Shown: positions 12,310 to 25,691 of the stretch, piece by piece
Layout of the letters: every line of letters begins with the position of its first letter
Position numbering within the stretch: the first letter of the stretch is position 1
Assembly (NCBI GenBank): GCA_022495005.1
Contig: JAGYXB010001748.1
Span: forward strand, 868,001 to 932,000
Direction of reading: 5' to 3'
Length of the DNA: 64,000 nucleotides
DNA from: Rhyacophila brunnea
Taxonomy: Eukaryota; Arthropoda; Insecta; Trichoptera; Rhyacophilidae
Program-made: the position numbers and the translations under genes
Notes under the pieces: generated by a model
Databases searched by the model: none
Seen by the model: the letters and a program-made list of their open reading frames with translations, nothing else
What the model was told of the DNA's origin: nothing

Positions 12310-14649
12310 TTGGGCATCGTGAGCTATTGTCGTGTAAAAAAATAATCAATTCACCTATAGGTAGTAGATACTGGGATTAGTTAGTTTCAAAATCAGATAC
12401 ATAATATAAACCAGCACTGAAAATGATTTCACCACACCCACTATATTATTAAATAGGTGATATCCTACCCGTAGAAAATATTAATAAGTTGTTCCAAAAC
12501 TATTTTCTAGCATATTTTATCAAAATAATGAGTGTATTGTTTTATTGCATTAGTTCAAATGATTAATTTAAAATTTTAAAAAGATATATCTACATAATAC
12601 TATGTAGCTTTATTTGATAATGTTAGGTTACAGTTTTTATATGCAATATTTAAATTCTTTCATTTAATAGTTATTCATTATTACATTAACGCAAGTAGTT
12701 AGGACCAATATTTATCTTATCAACAAATCTACCCACTTACTATGAAATTAAATTTACGTACTTATTATAATCATAAAAAATATAATTGATATGTATCTAA
12801 CAATTACTATCGGTTTTTTAATTTTTTTTAATTTTTTTTTTATTAAAATGCTTATTTTATTTTAATGTCCAGGGCCATAATAACAATACAACACTATAAT
12901 ATATTGTAATATAATATTATTTTTTTCAGGATTAGAAAAAAATATCGTCATAATGTAATCTGCTACCTACTTATTTTTACTGATTTTTTGAGGATATTAA
13001 TACCATATATTTATGTACGTCCTGGCAATACTAAAATAATATCACGTACTTAATTAATAAATAATCAGGCAAAAAAATAAGTCCAGAATATCAACTGGTG
13101 AGAAACTATAAAAACTCTACACAAATTATTTAGCAAATATTCATGAAGTATAAACTAACATAGGTATACTTACATATAAACACTATTATTACAATATTAT
13201 TAAAATTCTACTTGCTTTATTTAGACAAAAAAGACGCCGTTTAGTATTTATTGGGGAACTTTGGCAATATTATAATCCACGTTATATATAATTTATTATT
13301 TTTTTAACGTCAACATCGACAAATCTAGTATCAACTAAAAATATCTTGAATTATATTATAAAAAATGCAGTATTTTTCTATTTTTTTCTCTACAATTGTG
13401 AAAACAAAAAAAGATTATGTTCGCTTCAATAATAATAAAAAAACATCCAAAACAGTTCATACAAAATACCTATTTTTTCGAACTCTTAAAAACAGCAGGA
13501 AACACATTCATTTTCGATATTCGTGAATTATGAAAATGAATGAGAAAATTGCATCATTCGTTAGGTAAGTAGGTAAATACTTGATTTTTTTCAGATGTGC
13601 CACTTTTTACATACTAATTGATGCGAACCGAGTTATGTTAATCACATAGATTATAATATACAATAAAAGTTTATTTATTTTAAACTCGTGCGCATAAAAA
13701 AATATCTTTTTCCTAACGCCAAAATTAAGATAAGTTTTATTTTAATTGTCAAATGGTTTAATTTGGCTGTTTTGTATAGGTACCTGCCTAGTAACTTTTT
13801 AATACGATAGGATGAATTTTATTGTTGTTGCTATATAGCTGAGGTAGTGATGTATAATCAAGTTTTAAAAAATAATACATTCAGGAAATTGGAACGGAAC
13901 ACAATATTTGATCAAGATCATATTAGGCAGATAGTGTAATTTCAAAAATAAGTACCTATATGCCGTGGGGTTACTGCTAAAAGTTTGACAAGCCCTCTAA
14001 TATCAGGCATTGTTAACCACCGATTGTTCGGTTATCAGACGAACGCATTACCTTTACGCGACAGTATGATACTGCAACCGTGACGATTATATAGTATAAT
14101 ATTATAGTTTAGAATTGTTCCGTTGCCTAGGCAGCGAATTTATTATTGTCAGCTATTTGCAATTCCTTACGTAAACAAACTATTAAACGTCAGAGTGACA
14201 TTTGGTACTTTAAAAATAAAAACAACGAGTAATAATTATATAAGTAAAAGTGTACTTATAGAAATAAACCAATGGCGCTCCAATAAGCGACCATTTTTCT
14301 TGAGTGTGTAATTTAACAAGATAATTAAGAGCTAGTTGAAGAATTTGGGTTAAGTATCTCAAGTTTTGTTTTTGTTTTGTTACGCTAAAGAAGTATAACT
14401 TCTAATGCGCGTACATAACGCACACTGAGATATATAGGGTCGTAACTGCAAATAACATGATCTTCAGTAATTTGAGTTTGAATGTTAAATAATTAAGTAC
14501 AATTTTAATTAATTGCTGTAGAGTGCTGAAAATTGTCCCATGTTAGAAAATATTTTTTTATATATAGACACATAATCCGTTGTTAACTCTGAATACCTAA
14601 ATTATCGACTGGCTAACTTTTGACAGAAAGCCTAAGATTTATTTTTTAC
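12310..14649. other. no gene seen
   Basis: AT-rich, no recognisable coding or repeat structure. Confidence 0.5.
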
Positions 14650-14790
14650 TGTAATCATCACCATCCATGTGGGTCATGGACCCCGAAAGTGGAAACTGAC
14701 AGGACTCTAGCCTGAAGGCCCAAGCTTAAGGGGGCGGCGTGATGGGTCAAACAGATAAGTGAGATAGATAAACAGACATAACAAATTTGC
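14650..14790 (-). repeat. GC-rich interspersed repeat, copy on minus strand
   Basis: On the minus strand it reads tttatctatctcac, tgacccatcacgccgccccc, gggccttcaggctagagtcc, matching the plus-strand copy at 19335-19445. Much richer in G+C than its surroundings. Probably the 3' part of a LINE or SINE. Confidence 0.5.
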
Positions 14791-15029
14791 TGTAATAGTA
14801 AAAAATCAGCCAGCAGAGCTATTTTACTTTAAGGATATTAACATTTTAAAATATGTGGTTTTGCGATGTATTTTTTGATTATTTCGATAATTCAAGAAGC
14901 TGTATTCAGAAATACAAAAAAATGCTAAAATTTCCCTGAATACCCTCAATTTCACCTCGAACAACGTTACCGTAATTATAGCGTCACACTACATTTTAAT
15001 CTTAGCGATATATAAGGAGCGCGCGAAAG

Positions 15030-15105
15030 ATCCTGGTCTGAAGGCCCCCTTCAGGATATGGGGGCCATGCTGTGGGCCAATGAACTTCTATCAATTGTGT
15101 CAATC
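15030..15105 (-). repeat. GC-rich interspersed repeat, short fragment
   Basis: Contains ggtctgaaggcccccttcag and gggggccatgctgtgggcca, resembling parts of the 14650-14790 and 19335-19445 repeats. Confidence 0.35.
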
Positions 15106-15348
15106 CAACAAAAACCCGTGGAATAAAAAGGATTCAATCAAAGGAAGTATTTTACGGCCGCTACTGGACACTTATGTTTTAAAATTGTCAATTCTAACTG
15201 AGCGAGATAAATCATCGTCATTGGCTTTACACCTTTCATACTAATAGGCCGACTAATAAACGTCTCAAATAATCCTAATCTAATAGGTACGTAAAACCAC
15301 GTGATGTTAAAATAGATGTAACCATATTTCTTTTATAGTGTTTACTTT

Positions 15349-15533
15349 ACTGTCAATTCATGGTGGAACTGCATTGTATTATTTGTTTAATTAAATAAAA
15401 GATCGTTTTTGTACCGGTTTCGTCCTCTTCAAAGGGACATTACATTACTTCAAGAGGACGAAACCGGTCCAAAATTTAATTAATAAAGTGTAATAAATAC
15501 TATAAAATTGTGTTTTATTTAATTAAACAAATA
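15349..15533. repeat. lead-in plus nested palindrome, copy 1
   Basis: A 32-nt segment (15349-15380; it includes CAATTCATGGTGGAACTG) is identical to one at 44318-44349. Then come 21-bp perfect outer arms (15380-15400 and 15513-15533, TTTAATTAAATAAAA type) and perfect 17-bp inner arms ACCGGTTTCGTCCTCTT at 15413-15429 and 15452-15468. The lead-in occurs only on the left side. Confidence 0.7.
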
Positions 15534-17689
15534 AATAATCAAATAATATAATTATAATCATATATTATATCAATACTCGTTAAATCTAGTATATTAACTC
15601 AAAAGAAACTTTGAAGGAGAACTTCTCGGACATTATAAAGAAGTTTACTACAAATCTTATATTTGAAGACAGAATATGGAAGTAAACCTATTTACTGATG
15701 CCCCATTAGTAAGTAAAACAACTATTAGATTTACTCATAAATATAGACCGCGTTTATAGATGCTGTGTTATTCCAATAGGTAAACGCGTTTTTTCAATAA
15801 TTGGGTGAATTTAAATTCTATCTACAGATTATGTAAAGCCATGTCGACACATTTATTATATGAATATTGGATAATAAGTGTCATCGTTTCATTGTAATTT
15901 ATTTAGTATATTTATATTTCAACACAACTTTTAAAGATATAACATTGAATTTGCGTTTTGAAAGCCATGTTTATATTATTCGGACAAATTTATCTATTTT
16001 CTTGTATAATGACTAGATGCAAAAGACTTTTTGCAATAACTAAAACGACAAATAATATTTCGTAATACAATATTAAAATTTCCATTAATTATAAAAACTC
16101 AATACTGATGTTGCCTTTGATTTCAGTTACAAATGCATAAAAACTACTTCAACGTAATTTATTATTAAAAGTCATAGGTATTATATTAAAATTTTATTAC
16201 GTTTGTCAATTCATATTTAATAATAAAGTTGTATTAATAAAAAAACAAGTTTTTTTTAAAGAATGGCTATTGTAGAATTCTTAAAAAATAGTTAAAATAT
16301 GTAAACAGATTCGAAGCAAAGCAATTTTTTGCTCATTTAATCAATATGACGTATGAATATGATCTCGAAATAAGCTACATTACATTTTAAATTTAAACCT
16401 ATAATTAATATATAATCGACGAAATTTTTTTATTTGCTCGATCCATCATATGATTTTTTTTATCCAACTGCTAATTTATCAAAAGTCGGTCGAAGAAAGT
16501 GTCAGACCGGTAGCATAATTAACAAAACAGTTCGTATTATTGAAAGAACCTTGTATGGAGTCACAAATTTAAATACTGATAACAATAATTGTGATTACAA
16601 GGAATCGTCATAGCATTGTTACCTTCACAATAAGTACGAGTAAGTCTCTGGAAACTCAGTGGAAAGATATAATATATAATTTGTGCAACTGTACAATGCT
16701 TTCATTCTGACAATGCTGCTTTTCTGAAGCAAGTTTAACGGCCTTACGAATACTCACCATGCGTAACTTTATGCTGAGAGAAGATATGGATGTATGATGG
16801 TATTATTTCGTCAGAAATTAGGAGATAATAGAGTGAATTATACAGCCTCTCATCGCATCTACGGTGACGATACAACGTTGTATCTGAATCGGCCACGCTC
16901 TGCGTATGCCTCAAAATACTTTTAATCTAGCTTTTAATTTGGCTTCTTCAAGTCAGCCAAATTCCAACGTTCTGGAAGGTCGCTAAATACTAGATATTAT
17001 GATGAAAATATACAGATATATTTGAAGATACATAGGTACAAATAGATAGTGTTATCAACTTGCCATATCTAGCATTTTTCAATAAACATACATAATTTGC
17101 AAATCTATCGTTTTTTGACATCGCAAACAGCTTATTTTTTATAATACCACTGTAACGTGATCAAGATTTTTGTTATGCATATATTTGTAATATATTCATA
17201 AAATTAATATAGGTCGTCGTCAGAAGTCGATCGCGATGCAATTCTTCGTCGATAGCATCTGTATTCGTGAGTTTATAACATTAAATTTTTGTATGTTCTG
17301 TGATCAATATTTTTAAACGATTAAAAGATGTTATGTACATAAATAGTTAAAAGTTCTGAATTTAAAATATGGCTATTAGCTTTAATGCTTATAAAAATGA
17401 ATATTTAATATTATTGATCTCCAACAAAAAAAGATTTGCAAATTTCTAAATAAAATATAATACGGATAACCAATTAAAATAATTGTAATTTTACCTTTGA
17501 AAAACACGCAAAAAAGAAAATAAAAAAAATATGACTTTGGCAAATTAAAAAAATCTAAGATATTATTTAGTGGACTTCTAAATGGTTACGTATAAATCTG
17601 AAACATATTGCGTGAATAATTTCAATTATTTCCATATTGAATGTCACGTATAGTTAAGAAAACATTAATGCCTCGTTTTCTCATTTCTG
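15534..17689. other. no gene seen
   Basis: AT-rich; scattered unplaced G+C-richer patches near 16740-16960 without a readable frame. Confidence 0.5.
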
Positions 17690-18150
17690 CTTGCGAGCAA
17701 GTTCAAACCTCATAAAAATAAACATATTAGTGAAAACCCATACAAACGCAATGTTTGATCATCTAAATTCTAAATGGACGCATCTCGATACTTTGAAACA
17801 ACATTAAAATACACATTATGAGGAAAACCATGCCAAGGCGATGTGTACTCATTCAAATTCTCGCAACTTATTACTTTCAAAACATAAAATTAAATACACT
17901 TTTGTAAACTCACATTAATGCGATAATTATTGCTCATTTAAATTGACGCAAATATCTGATCTCAAAATAGGTAAAATGACAAATAATGATGGCACCCGAT
18001 CTCAAAACACGAAAAATTATACATATTGTTAAAAATTATACCAATACGAAGTTTGCTAATTTCAATTCTCGCATACCGGTTATATTAAAAGAAATAAAAT
18101 ATCACATATTAGTGAAAAACCATATCAAAGCAATGAGTTCATGACTTATT
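17690..18150 (+). pseudogene. fossil C2H2 zinc-finger array
   Basis: The plus strand reads as decayed tandem C2H2 fingers. A linker-like HISENPYKRNV occurs near 17730, DHLNSKWTHLDTLKQH near 17760, and PCQGDVYSFKFSQLITFK at 17826-17880. Another linker-like stretch (tcacatattagtgaaaaacc) lies near 18101. Finger starts fall near 17738, 17828, 17910, 18040 and 18119, mostly about 80-90 bp apart (84 bp expected). Stops and indels are frequent. Probably a dead copy of a C2H2 transcription-factor gene of the kind highly amplified in aphids; no intact frame remains. Confidence 0.55.
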
Positions 18151-19334
18151 AATTATAATATGAAACTGGTATGAACCTCGCGATCATATTATGTTTATCC
18201 AAAAGAGTTGATCGAAAGACCAAACAAGTTGGCTACATCTGTAAAAAAACTACATTAATTAATTTGATTAAGTGAATTTCGTAGATAACAATAATATTCT
18301 TCCTTGACGTTTTTAGCGCAAACAATGCTCCCAAGTGACTTATTTTTGATATTCAGTTTTCTAGTTTGTTTTTATTAATTAGAAAAGTCAGATGTTTTCT
18401 AAAAATTAACTTACTTCCAAATTCTAAATGACTGGCGGTATCACTGCTCTAAACATAGATCTAAAATTTAACTTAATTTAAAGTTAGTAGAAATATTTGC
18501 TATATATAACACAAAATAGCCTAAGGTTATTACTATTATGAGCGAAGTGTGGTAACATAAGTATTAATTTAAGTATAATGAGGTTCTAATTATTATAAGA
18601 TGGAATGGGCAATGATCATTTTGATCAGCGGCCAAGCACGTGTCGCGTGGCAATGGATGAGGTAATAACTTCTTATCACTGCTCACTTTTCCTACACTTA
18701 AATTATACCAGATTACGTGCCTGCATACTATTTCTTTTAAAACATATTTTCTATGTCATGGCTTATAACTTTTGTATACAATATTCATGCATATTTTATG
18801 GATTCATGAGTGATAAAAAATACCTATAAAATTGTAAGTACAATACATCGACTTTGTTAATTTCATTTACATATTTTTATGAATAAATTATTTTACCAAA
18901 TAACATCAAATTCGATAAGTTTGTTTATAAAAATAACACATTTTAATATAATCTGATTTATATACTATATAATTAAATTATACTGAATACTGTAATATAC
19001 CTTAAGTGAAAAATTGACTTCAGAAAAAATGTAAATCTAATTAGATTTGTTACGTGTATTTGGTGTCAATTAAATTTTTAATCATTGTATCTGTATATAG
19101 GTACCATAGCTAAGTTTAACAGCATGTGTGATGCACAACATAAGCGTTTTCAAAATTGTGTGAGGGGCTTTTTTGTAGTTTTAATACATCTACTTGAATT
19201 ATGGAGTTTTCGAGTATCAACAAAAAACAATCAGAAATTGCATCTTACAACCTCGTTTTTTAAATGTTAATAACCCCTTTGTGAATTAGCGCCGCAGGCG
19301 ACTCTTTCTACTCTTAAAGAAAATTTGTGATGTA

Positions 19335-19445
19335 TGTTTATCTCACATATCTGATTGACCCGCCACGCCGGGCCCCCCCCTGAGCCCGGGCCCCTAGGCT
19401 AGAGCCCCGTCAGACCCCCCCCTTGTGGGGGCCATGATAGGTACA
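19335..19445 (+). repeat. GC-rich interspersed repeat, copy on plus strand
   Basis: Contains tgacccgccacgccgggccc, ctaggctagagccccgtcag and a run of C then ttgtgggggccatg. Homologous to 14650-14790 in the opposite orientation. Confidence 0.5.
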
Positions 19446-19504
19446 CATTATATTTACACTGCTATTGTGTCATTCCATTTACCATTAAGTGTGTATTATA
19501 ATGT

Positions 19505-19661
19505 CTAGTCCAGACCAAGATACATCGGTTCAGCGAACATTGTATTCAAACTGTTAAAAACTTGAATCAAAAAACATTTAACTTATATTATTCTGATACA
19601 TTTGTCCGATTATTTTGATACCGATGGAAAACATTGTTGATAAACAGATGTTCTTGGTCTG
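19505..19661. repeat. CAGACCAAG-family repeat, copy 2
   Basis: The left end ctagtccagaccaaga and right end gttcttggtctg are inverted, which suggests a small foldback element. Similar throughout to the copy at 3527-3690. Confidence 0.5.
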
Positions 19662-20164
19662 TGCAAGGCTTAAGTTATCAACTTTCAATTTGATCCACTA
19701 TTTTGTCATTTAGCATTATGTTTACATCTATAATACTGCTTAAAGTGTGTTACAGAATTAAATGGTGTGGGTATTATGTTACCCAGTTCTAATTTACGAG
19801 TGAAGGTAATATTTCACATTAGTTTACAATTACAAAATGTGATACTAAAACTGTGGATGGAAAGTCCAACTCAAAGTCCAATCTGTTTCACAATATGGAT
19901 GCAAAGGCGTAAATGGGTAGGTACCTACATACTTTATGTCACCAGGGAAAGTTCTACCTTCCAGCGGACTCAAAAATAAATGCCATTCCATGCTATTTTT
20001 AGTTTAAAATTTTATGTAATATCATATTTTACAATTGTTTCTCAAACATCATAAACAAACAAAAACAATAAAAGAAAATAGTGATACAAACACATAAGTA
20101 CTGGTATCTAAAACTTTTAAAAGGGCGCAAAATACTTCTCATCACCACAATCTAACATCAAAAG

Positions 20165-20330
20165 TAGTAATATCGTTATCATCATCAGCTGCAACCCTTT
20201 GTGGTTCTTGGCCTCTTCCAAATAACTTATCATCCCGGACGATCCTGTGCCACCGCTACTCCTGTTACTCATATACCTAACTTCATTTTCCACTCATATG
20301 CATCAATCACAAGACCGTCAAATTTACAGA
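20165..20330 (-). repeat. retroelement 3'-end remnant (weak)
   Basis: The segment atcatcatcagctgcaaccc, then gttcttggcctcttccaa and cggacgatcctgtgccaccg resembles the 3' untranslated tails of insect non-LTR elements that end in a CATCAT run. No coding sequence. Confidence 0.3.
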
Positions 20331-21648
20331 CATGTCACGTGAGACATAGTTTTCCAAAGTCCTTATAATGAAGAATGTATCTTAATCTCAAGATATACAA
20401 AAATATATAATACAATAATACATCCTCTTTAGAATTGACAGAGCACATTAAAATTGGATTTAGGTACATAATATTATGAATTGCAGTAATATACTACACA
20501 CGTGACTATCGGGTATAATTTTAGTTTAAAGTAGACATGTCTATTGTATCTTATAATAATATATTTTAATAACTATTATAATATTTGTATAAATATTAAA
20601 GTGTTTAGGATACTACCTGCAATAAGAAAGTTTGTATGTAAACCGCGCCCTAATACAAATTCTTGTGTCAATAGAATTTTTTCCTGGCAAGTTTTCATAT
20701 AAAAATTAATAACCGAGAAAGTTTTTTTTTCGGTAAACTAACGTGTTTACCTACCAAATAGTCTTTATTGCCTCGTCTGATATATTTATGTAGACAAAAA
20801 TTTGAAACACAGACTACAGCTATGTATTCGATTTTGTTAACAACCATATTCCAAATTAGTATTACTTCGCCTGCAGCACTGTTTCAGTGAAACAAATAAA
20901 TTATATAAACATTTTTTAAATTTAAGGCAGCACATCGCACCCACGCAACTAAACTGCCACTATCCAAAAAACGTCAAACAGAGAAAATCAGCTTTGAAGT
21001 TTTTACCTTTCGCATTTTTGTACTGTGTTTTTGAAATATGTTTAGATATTGAATGAAGTTTTGACTTGAATTTGATGACTAAGAGATATGAAATTTTAGG
21101 TACATATACTATAAACGATAGACAATGAAACGTAGTAATTAACTCAAAACACGTAAATTTGGACTTGTGGCGGTTTAGTTGCGAGGGTACGACATTTGGT
21201 TTTACACACATACGGTTGTAGGTACTTGGCGGCAGGCCAGGGTAAAGGTAAACAATAATACATTATAGTTAATCACAGTGTACACTGAATAATTTTTAAT
21301 TATTATAAGTAGCGGATTAACAATTATTATGCGTCGCAAAAATACTTTTTCAGTAATGTGTACAGTTTAATAGTGTTGTATTATTTATTATTTCATTGAT
21401 ATCGTGGTAGCAATTAAACGGGTCCTCCGATACAATATGTGCTGCAGTGGCGAATAATGTTTTTTGAAAGAAGGTAGGTATGATGTAGAAAATAAATGAA
21501 AAAAGTCTTAGGATAGCTGTATTTACAAGATTTTAATTGTAATTTTGTTTCATCTTCAGTAGTTAACTGAACCATTGTAATAAACCATTTCTTATATTCA
21601 ATGAATAATTCACAAGATTTTGAGAATGTAACATTCCACATATTGAAC

Positions 21649-21880
21649 ATACATAACTTGAAAACACCTCAAATATAAACCCACTAGAAAAAATCGTATT
21701 TAAAAAAAATACGAAGCTCGACGGGGATTTACACCCGTATTACAACTGGTATCGCCCCAACCCAATTATGCTACAAGCGTCCTGTCTAATTGCGACAATT
21801 TAAAGTCAGTCGAGCTTCGTATTTTTTTCAAATATGATTTTTTCTAGTGGATATATTTAAGGTGTTTTCAAGTTATGTAT
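21649..21880. mobile_element. foldback element with tRNA-like core
   Basis: Inverted arms of about 70 bp (21649-21722 and 21810-21880; ends atacataacttgaaaacacc and its complement) flanked by gaac on both sides (21645-21648 and 21881-21884). The minus-strand loop reads like a tRNA: an A-box-like TAGCATAATTGGGTTGGGGC and a T-arm ACGGG-TGTAAATC-CCCGT. Probably a MITE that captured a tRNA/SINE, or a SINE-derived foldback. Confidence 0.65.
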
Positions 21881-22899
21881 GAACTATTTTACATTTTTAA
21901 CGAAGATATTTCTCTATAGAAGAATTGAACTTGTGCTAAAAACATCTTCGGCCTTATTGGTAGTCATTCTTATAGCTATAGATCACTGCAACTTAGTCCA
22001 CTTCGCGTAACATAATAAGGTGAAACACATTTGCACGTAGGAAGGACTATTCTTTGAAAACATGACGTGTTTCAAATGAAGAAGCCGGTAGCGTTAAGAT
22101 CTCAAGAATAAATCGTATCAAACTACATAATCAAATCATTGGATGATCCCAAACCTTTCTTTACATGAGTTAGTAGAAGATTCGATAGAGTTGGATATGG
22201 TATATTTATTAATATATAGATCCTCAATTCTATACTTATAGACAGGTGGCTCGATTGGTATTTTTTACGTTTTAAATGTCGTTATCCTATTAAAATATTT
22301 TTTTTCTTAAAAATGTAGGTTTTAAATAATCGCCTAGTAAGGAGTTTTCGCCGGCTGTTATACTACCATAACATGTATAACATTAGATTATATTTTCTCA
22401 TTACAGATGAGGTTGGTAATTTCTTTTTTTACGTAGAATACGTCTTTGAAACCGGTCCCATATAGGGTGTCATCTTGCAATTAAGGTGTTAAATTAATAA
22501 AAATTTTAACACTACTCAGCAATAACACGTTGGAAAGTCAAATATCTGAAGATATCAAAACGATACACGGATACGCGAGTACGGGGAGGGTGCGCAGTAT
22601 ATCCCAAGATTGCACAATTACTGCAATGGTGAGGTGTCTACGGCTTTGTTCCAATGCGATATGTTTAAAACACGTGTATTTGTAATGACCAGTTATGATT
22701 TCTGAAAGTTATAGTAGTTAGAATTGTTAAAAGTGGTGACATATGCCTCAGTCAACTTACACTTCATATCCTGGCTTTATCTTGAACTTATTATAACACC
22801 AAACTCTTTATCTTCAAAGCCTTGCTTAATACTTTCAATTCCTTAAGACTGACTGTCTTTCCAGGATATGGAAAGATGAATATACTCATCATACCTACT

Positions 22900-23070
22900 C
22901 ACTGGCGATTTCAACGTAGATATCACTAACAACAAATATCGAAGGTTAATCTAAGCCAATATTTCCATATTCATTGCGTTCGACTGCAACTGTCTAATCT
23001 AGGCGTAATGTATCATTCGTAACGTATTTCCCATAATAAAGGCATGTACCTACTCAAAATCATGCGGACT
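22900..23070 (+). pseudogene. LINE apurinic endonuclease fragment
   Basis: From about 22903 the frame reads GDFNVDITNNKYRRLI, the conserved GDFN motif of the exonuclease-endonuclease-phosphatase domain of non-LTR retrotransposons. After a stop and shifts it continues with SNLG-like and NKGMYL-like sequence. Heavily decayed, ending just before the hAT insertion. Confidence 0.45.
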
Positions 23071-23199
23071 TTTATCTTTGGAAATAAATAGATACAATCG
23101 TTTCATTTCTCAACCAGTACAGTCGATGTTTTTATATATTTACAACAGTTTATTAAAATTATTATTTGGCACGTTTTACAACATTTTCAACAAATGTCA

Positions 23200-23207
23200 C
23201 TCTAACC
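23200..23207. repeat. target-site duplication of the 2.48 kb hAT element (pair with 25692-25699)
   Basis: The 8-bp ctctaacc abuts both ends of the element exactly. A perfect duplication implies fairly recent insertion compared with the other elements here. Confidence 0.9.
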
Positions 23208-25691
23208 CAGGGGTTCCCAACCTTTTTGTACTCTAGAGCACATTCTTAAATATCGGTGGGGTGGCGGGCACCACCTATTTTTAATCGACAAACTCCTTCC
23301 ATAACTTCTCATTTTCCCATAATTTATTTTCTTATATTCATAATTTTTTAATAAATAATAAACAAAAATGTTTCAAAATAATAAAACTATTATTCAAATT
23401 GCATACACCCAGAGAAATGTATTTACAAAACGTAAACAAAGTAAACAAAAAATACAAATACAAAGAAAACATTTTATAAAAAAATAGAATATCAATATGT
23501 CAATGTGATCTTTGGCATTGCATATCATTGGCTAGTGCCTCATAATTAGGAGAGTATGACGATAATCCTGTTAGCAAACAATCATAAAGATGCTCATCAG
23601 TGAGTCGAGATCTATATCTTGATTTTATTAAGTTCATGTTTGAAAACAATGATTCGCATAAATATTTCGAACCGAAAAATGATTCAATTTTATATGCCGC
23701 TTTTTTCAAAAATGGGAACTTTCCTCTGTCCACTGTATTCCAAAAGTCCTCTGATATTAAGGATTTAAGCAAAATATCATTCTTAAGCTCCAAAATTTCT
23801 AACTCTAGTTCTTCTGTCTTACCTTGAACAAAATCTGCAATACATGCGGCCATTTCCATTACATTTATTTGGCAAGTAAAAGGATTGATACAGAAGGAAA
23901 CAATTGGCTCGATATCTGTAAACTGCAAAAATCTCTCTTCAAATTGTTTTTTTAACACTTGAAAATGCTTAATAAATAATGACCCGTTTAATTCATTGTT
24001 ACCTAGCATTTTATTCATATGTGGAAAATGCACGAGAGAATTGATCTGCAGATGTGATATCAACAAGTCCAATTTACTTTACAGAGCTTATCATTTCAGC
24101 TATGTTTTTGTCTTTCCCCTGCAACTCCAAATTTAAAGAATTCAATTTTTCCATGATGTCTGGGAGAAATCCCAAATCAATCAGCCAGCGAGAGTCAGCT
24201 ATTTCATCATAATTTTCCTTTTTATCGTTTATAAATTTTTTTATTTCTTCAATTAAACTCACAAATCTTGTAAGAACATTTCTTTTACTGATCCAACGTA
24301 CTTCAGTATGCAGAATAAGTTCATGTTTTTTATCTTCAGTATCTTCTAACAGGGCCTTGAAAAGTCAGTGTTGCAAAGGAGCTGCTCGACTGACTGCTGA
24401 CTCGAGGAACTATTTTCATAACGTGTTCAAATGGCAATATTTTACAACACAGAGCTTCCTGGTGGATAATACAGTGGTAGGACATAAAGTTTGAAAATGA
24501 TTCATCCTACTTGCAGAGGGCAATAAATCCTTTGTTTTTACCTAACATTGCTGGTGCCTCATCGGTGGTTATCGCATACAGCTTGTGCAAAGGCATATTT
24601 ATTGACTGGGCGTATGTTCTGGATGTATTATAAATATCCTCACCCCTTGTCTGTCCTTTGATAGGTAATATTTGCAACATATCCTCTTTTACTGTGAAGT
24701 TACTACATACCATTCTCACCATAACTGCTAACTGTGCGGTGTCTGATACATATCTGTTGACTCGTCAAATTGTAGCGAGAACCAGTCACATATTTCCAAG
24801 GCAGTCTTTAACTGAGTTTGTATGTCTGTTAAAATTGCATGTATTCTTCTTGTGACAGTGTTATTTGACTACTGTAAGTCTTGTATTGCTGAGACAATCT
24901 CACGTTTATTAGAAAATTCATCAAAGAAACAATCGGCACCAGTCAAAAATAGTTTTTTAAACAACTCACCATCAATGAAAGGTTTCTTCATTTTTGCGAG
25001 CATGTGAGAAATTTTGAAAGAAGCAATGGTGCCCTTTTTAGAATTTTCCACATGTCTAGTGAAAACAGTTGTGCAGTTAGACTTGGTTTTAGTTGACATA
25101 TTTTTTCTTTCTTACTTCAGATTTAAGTGGATAATTCACATCAAAAATGGCATGAATTGTCTGAAAGTGTCGTTCAACATTATGTTTTTTCGGCACTGCA
25201 ATACTACTACCACACAACAAACAGACGCATTTATTTTTCACATTAAAGAAACAATATGATTCCTCCCAGTCAGTGTTAAAATTATAGGTTCGTTGTCTTT
25301 TACTCGGTCCACTCATTTTAGAACTATATAGAAGGAATATCAAAACTCCTAATTCGTGTTTCGTCAGATGAAAATGTCTCCTAGCTAACTGTCGCGACCC
25401 GAACGGGGCAGCAATTGCAATCACAATGACAACAACGCGGTTCCAGGCGGGGAATGCTATTAGCACATCACTCCTTGCACACGCCGAAAACCCGAACAGA
25501 GCCGATGATCGCCGAAGCAATCGGGATGGTACGAGCACGTGACTACCGTCACGTGCTTTGGCGTTCATCAGATCAGTTCATGGCGTTCGTTCACTTCGGG
25601 CTTTCTGCGTGTGTCAGGCTAACGTGAAAATTCTGTCTCTGTCGAATAGTGGCGGGCACATACGAATCAGGCACAGGGTTGGGAACCCCTG
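23208..25691 (-). mobile_element. hAT transposon, 2.48 kb, with terminal inverted repeats and 8-bp target duplication
   Basis: The left end is CAGGGGTTCCCAACC (23208-23222) and the right end is its exact reverse complement (25677-25691). The flanking 8-bp direct repeats ctctaacc (23200-23207 and 25692-25699) match perfectly, the hallmark of hAT insertion. The motif gtggcgggca is present inside both ends (23261-23270 and 25649-25658) in the same orientation and may be a transposase-binding repeat. The interior holds a broken BED/hAT transposase on the minus strand. Confidence 0.93.
23500..25316 (-). pseudogene. hAT transposase (ZBED5/GTF2IRD2-like), frameshifted
   Basis: Domesticated-looking BED-hAT type transposase split over several frames. 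The N-terminal part (25316-25089) starts MSGPSKRQRTYNF and carries a BED-type zinc finger (CLLCGS, then HNVERHFQTIH). The next segment (25099-24869, other frame) has LAKMKKPFIDGELFKK. A third (24722-24507) reads LPIKGQTRGEDIYN and AITTDEAPAMLG, the catalytic core. A fourth (24262-24074) reads MSLIEEIKKFINDKKENYDE and RWLIDLGFLPDIMEKLN. The last (24072-23500) ends with the hAT dimerisation region (FFGSKYLCESLFSNMNLIKS, LTDEHLYDCL). Frame changes and stops between segments make it non-functional as read. Sequencing error is less likely because several breaks occur. Confidence 0.88.

Noticed and set aside
11967..12349. Overlapping frames on both strands near 12.1 kb
   Set aside because: Palindromic MITE with mirrored frames.
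25317..25568. N-terminal extension of the BED-finger frame
   Set aside because: Upstream residues come from the hAT 5' non-coding end; the family start is more likely MSGPSKR at 25316.
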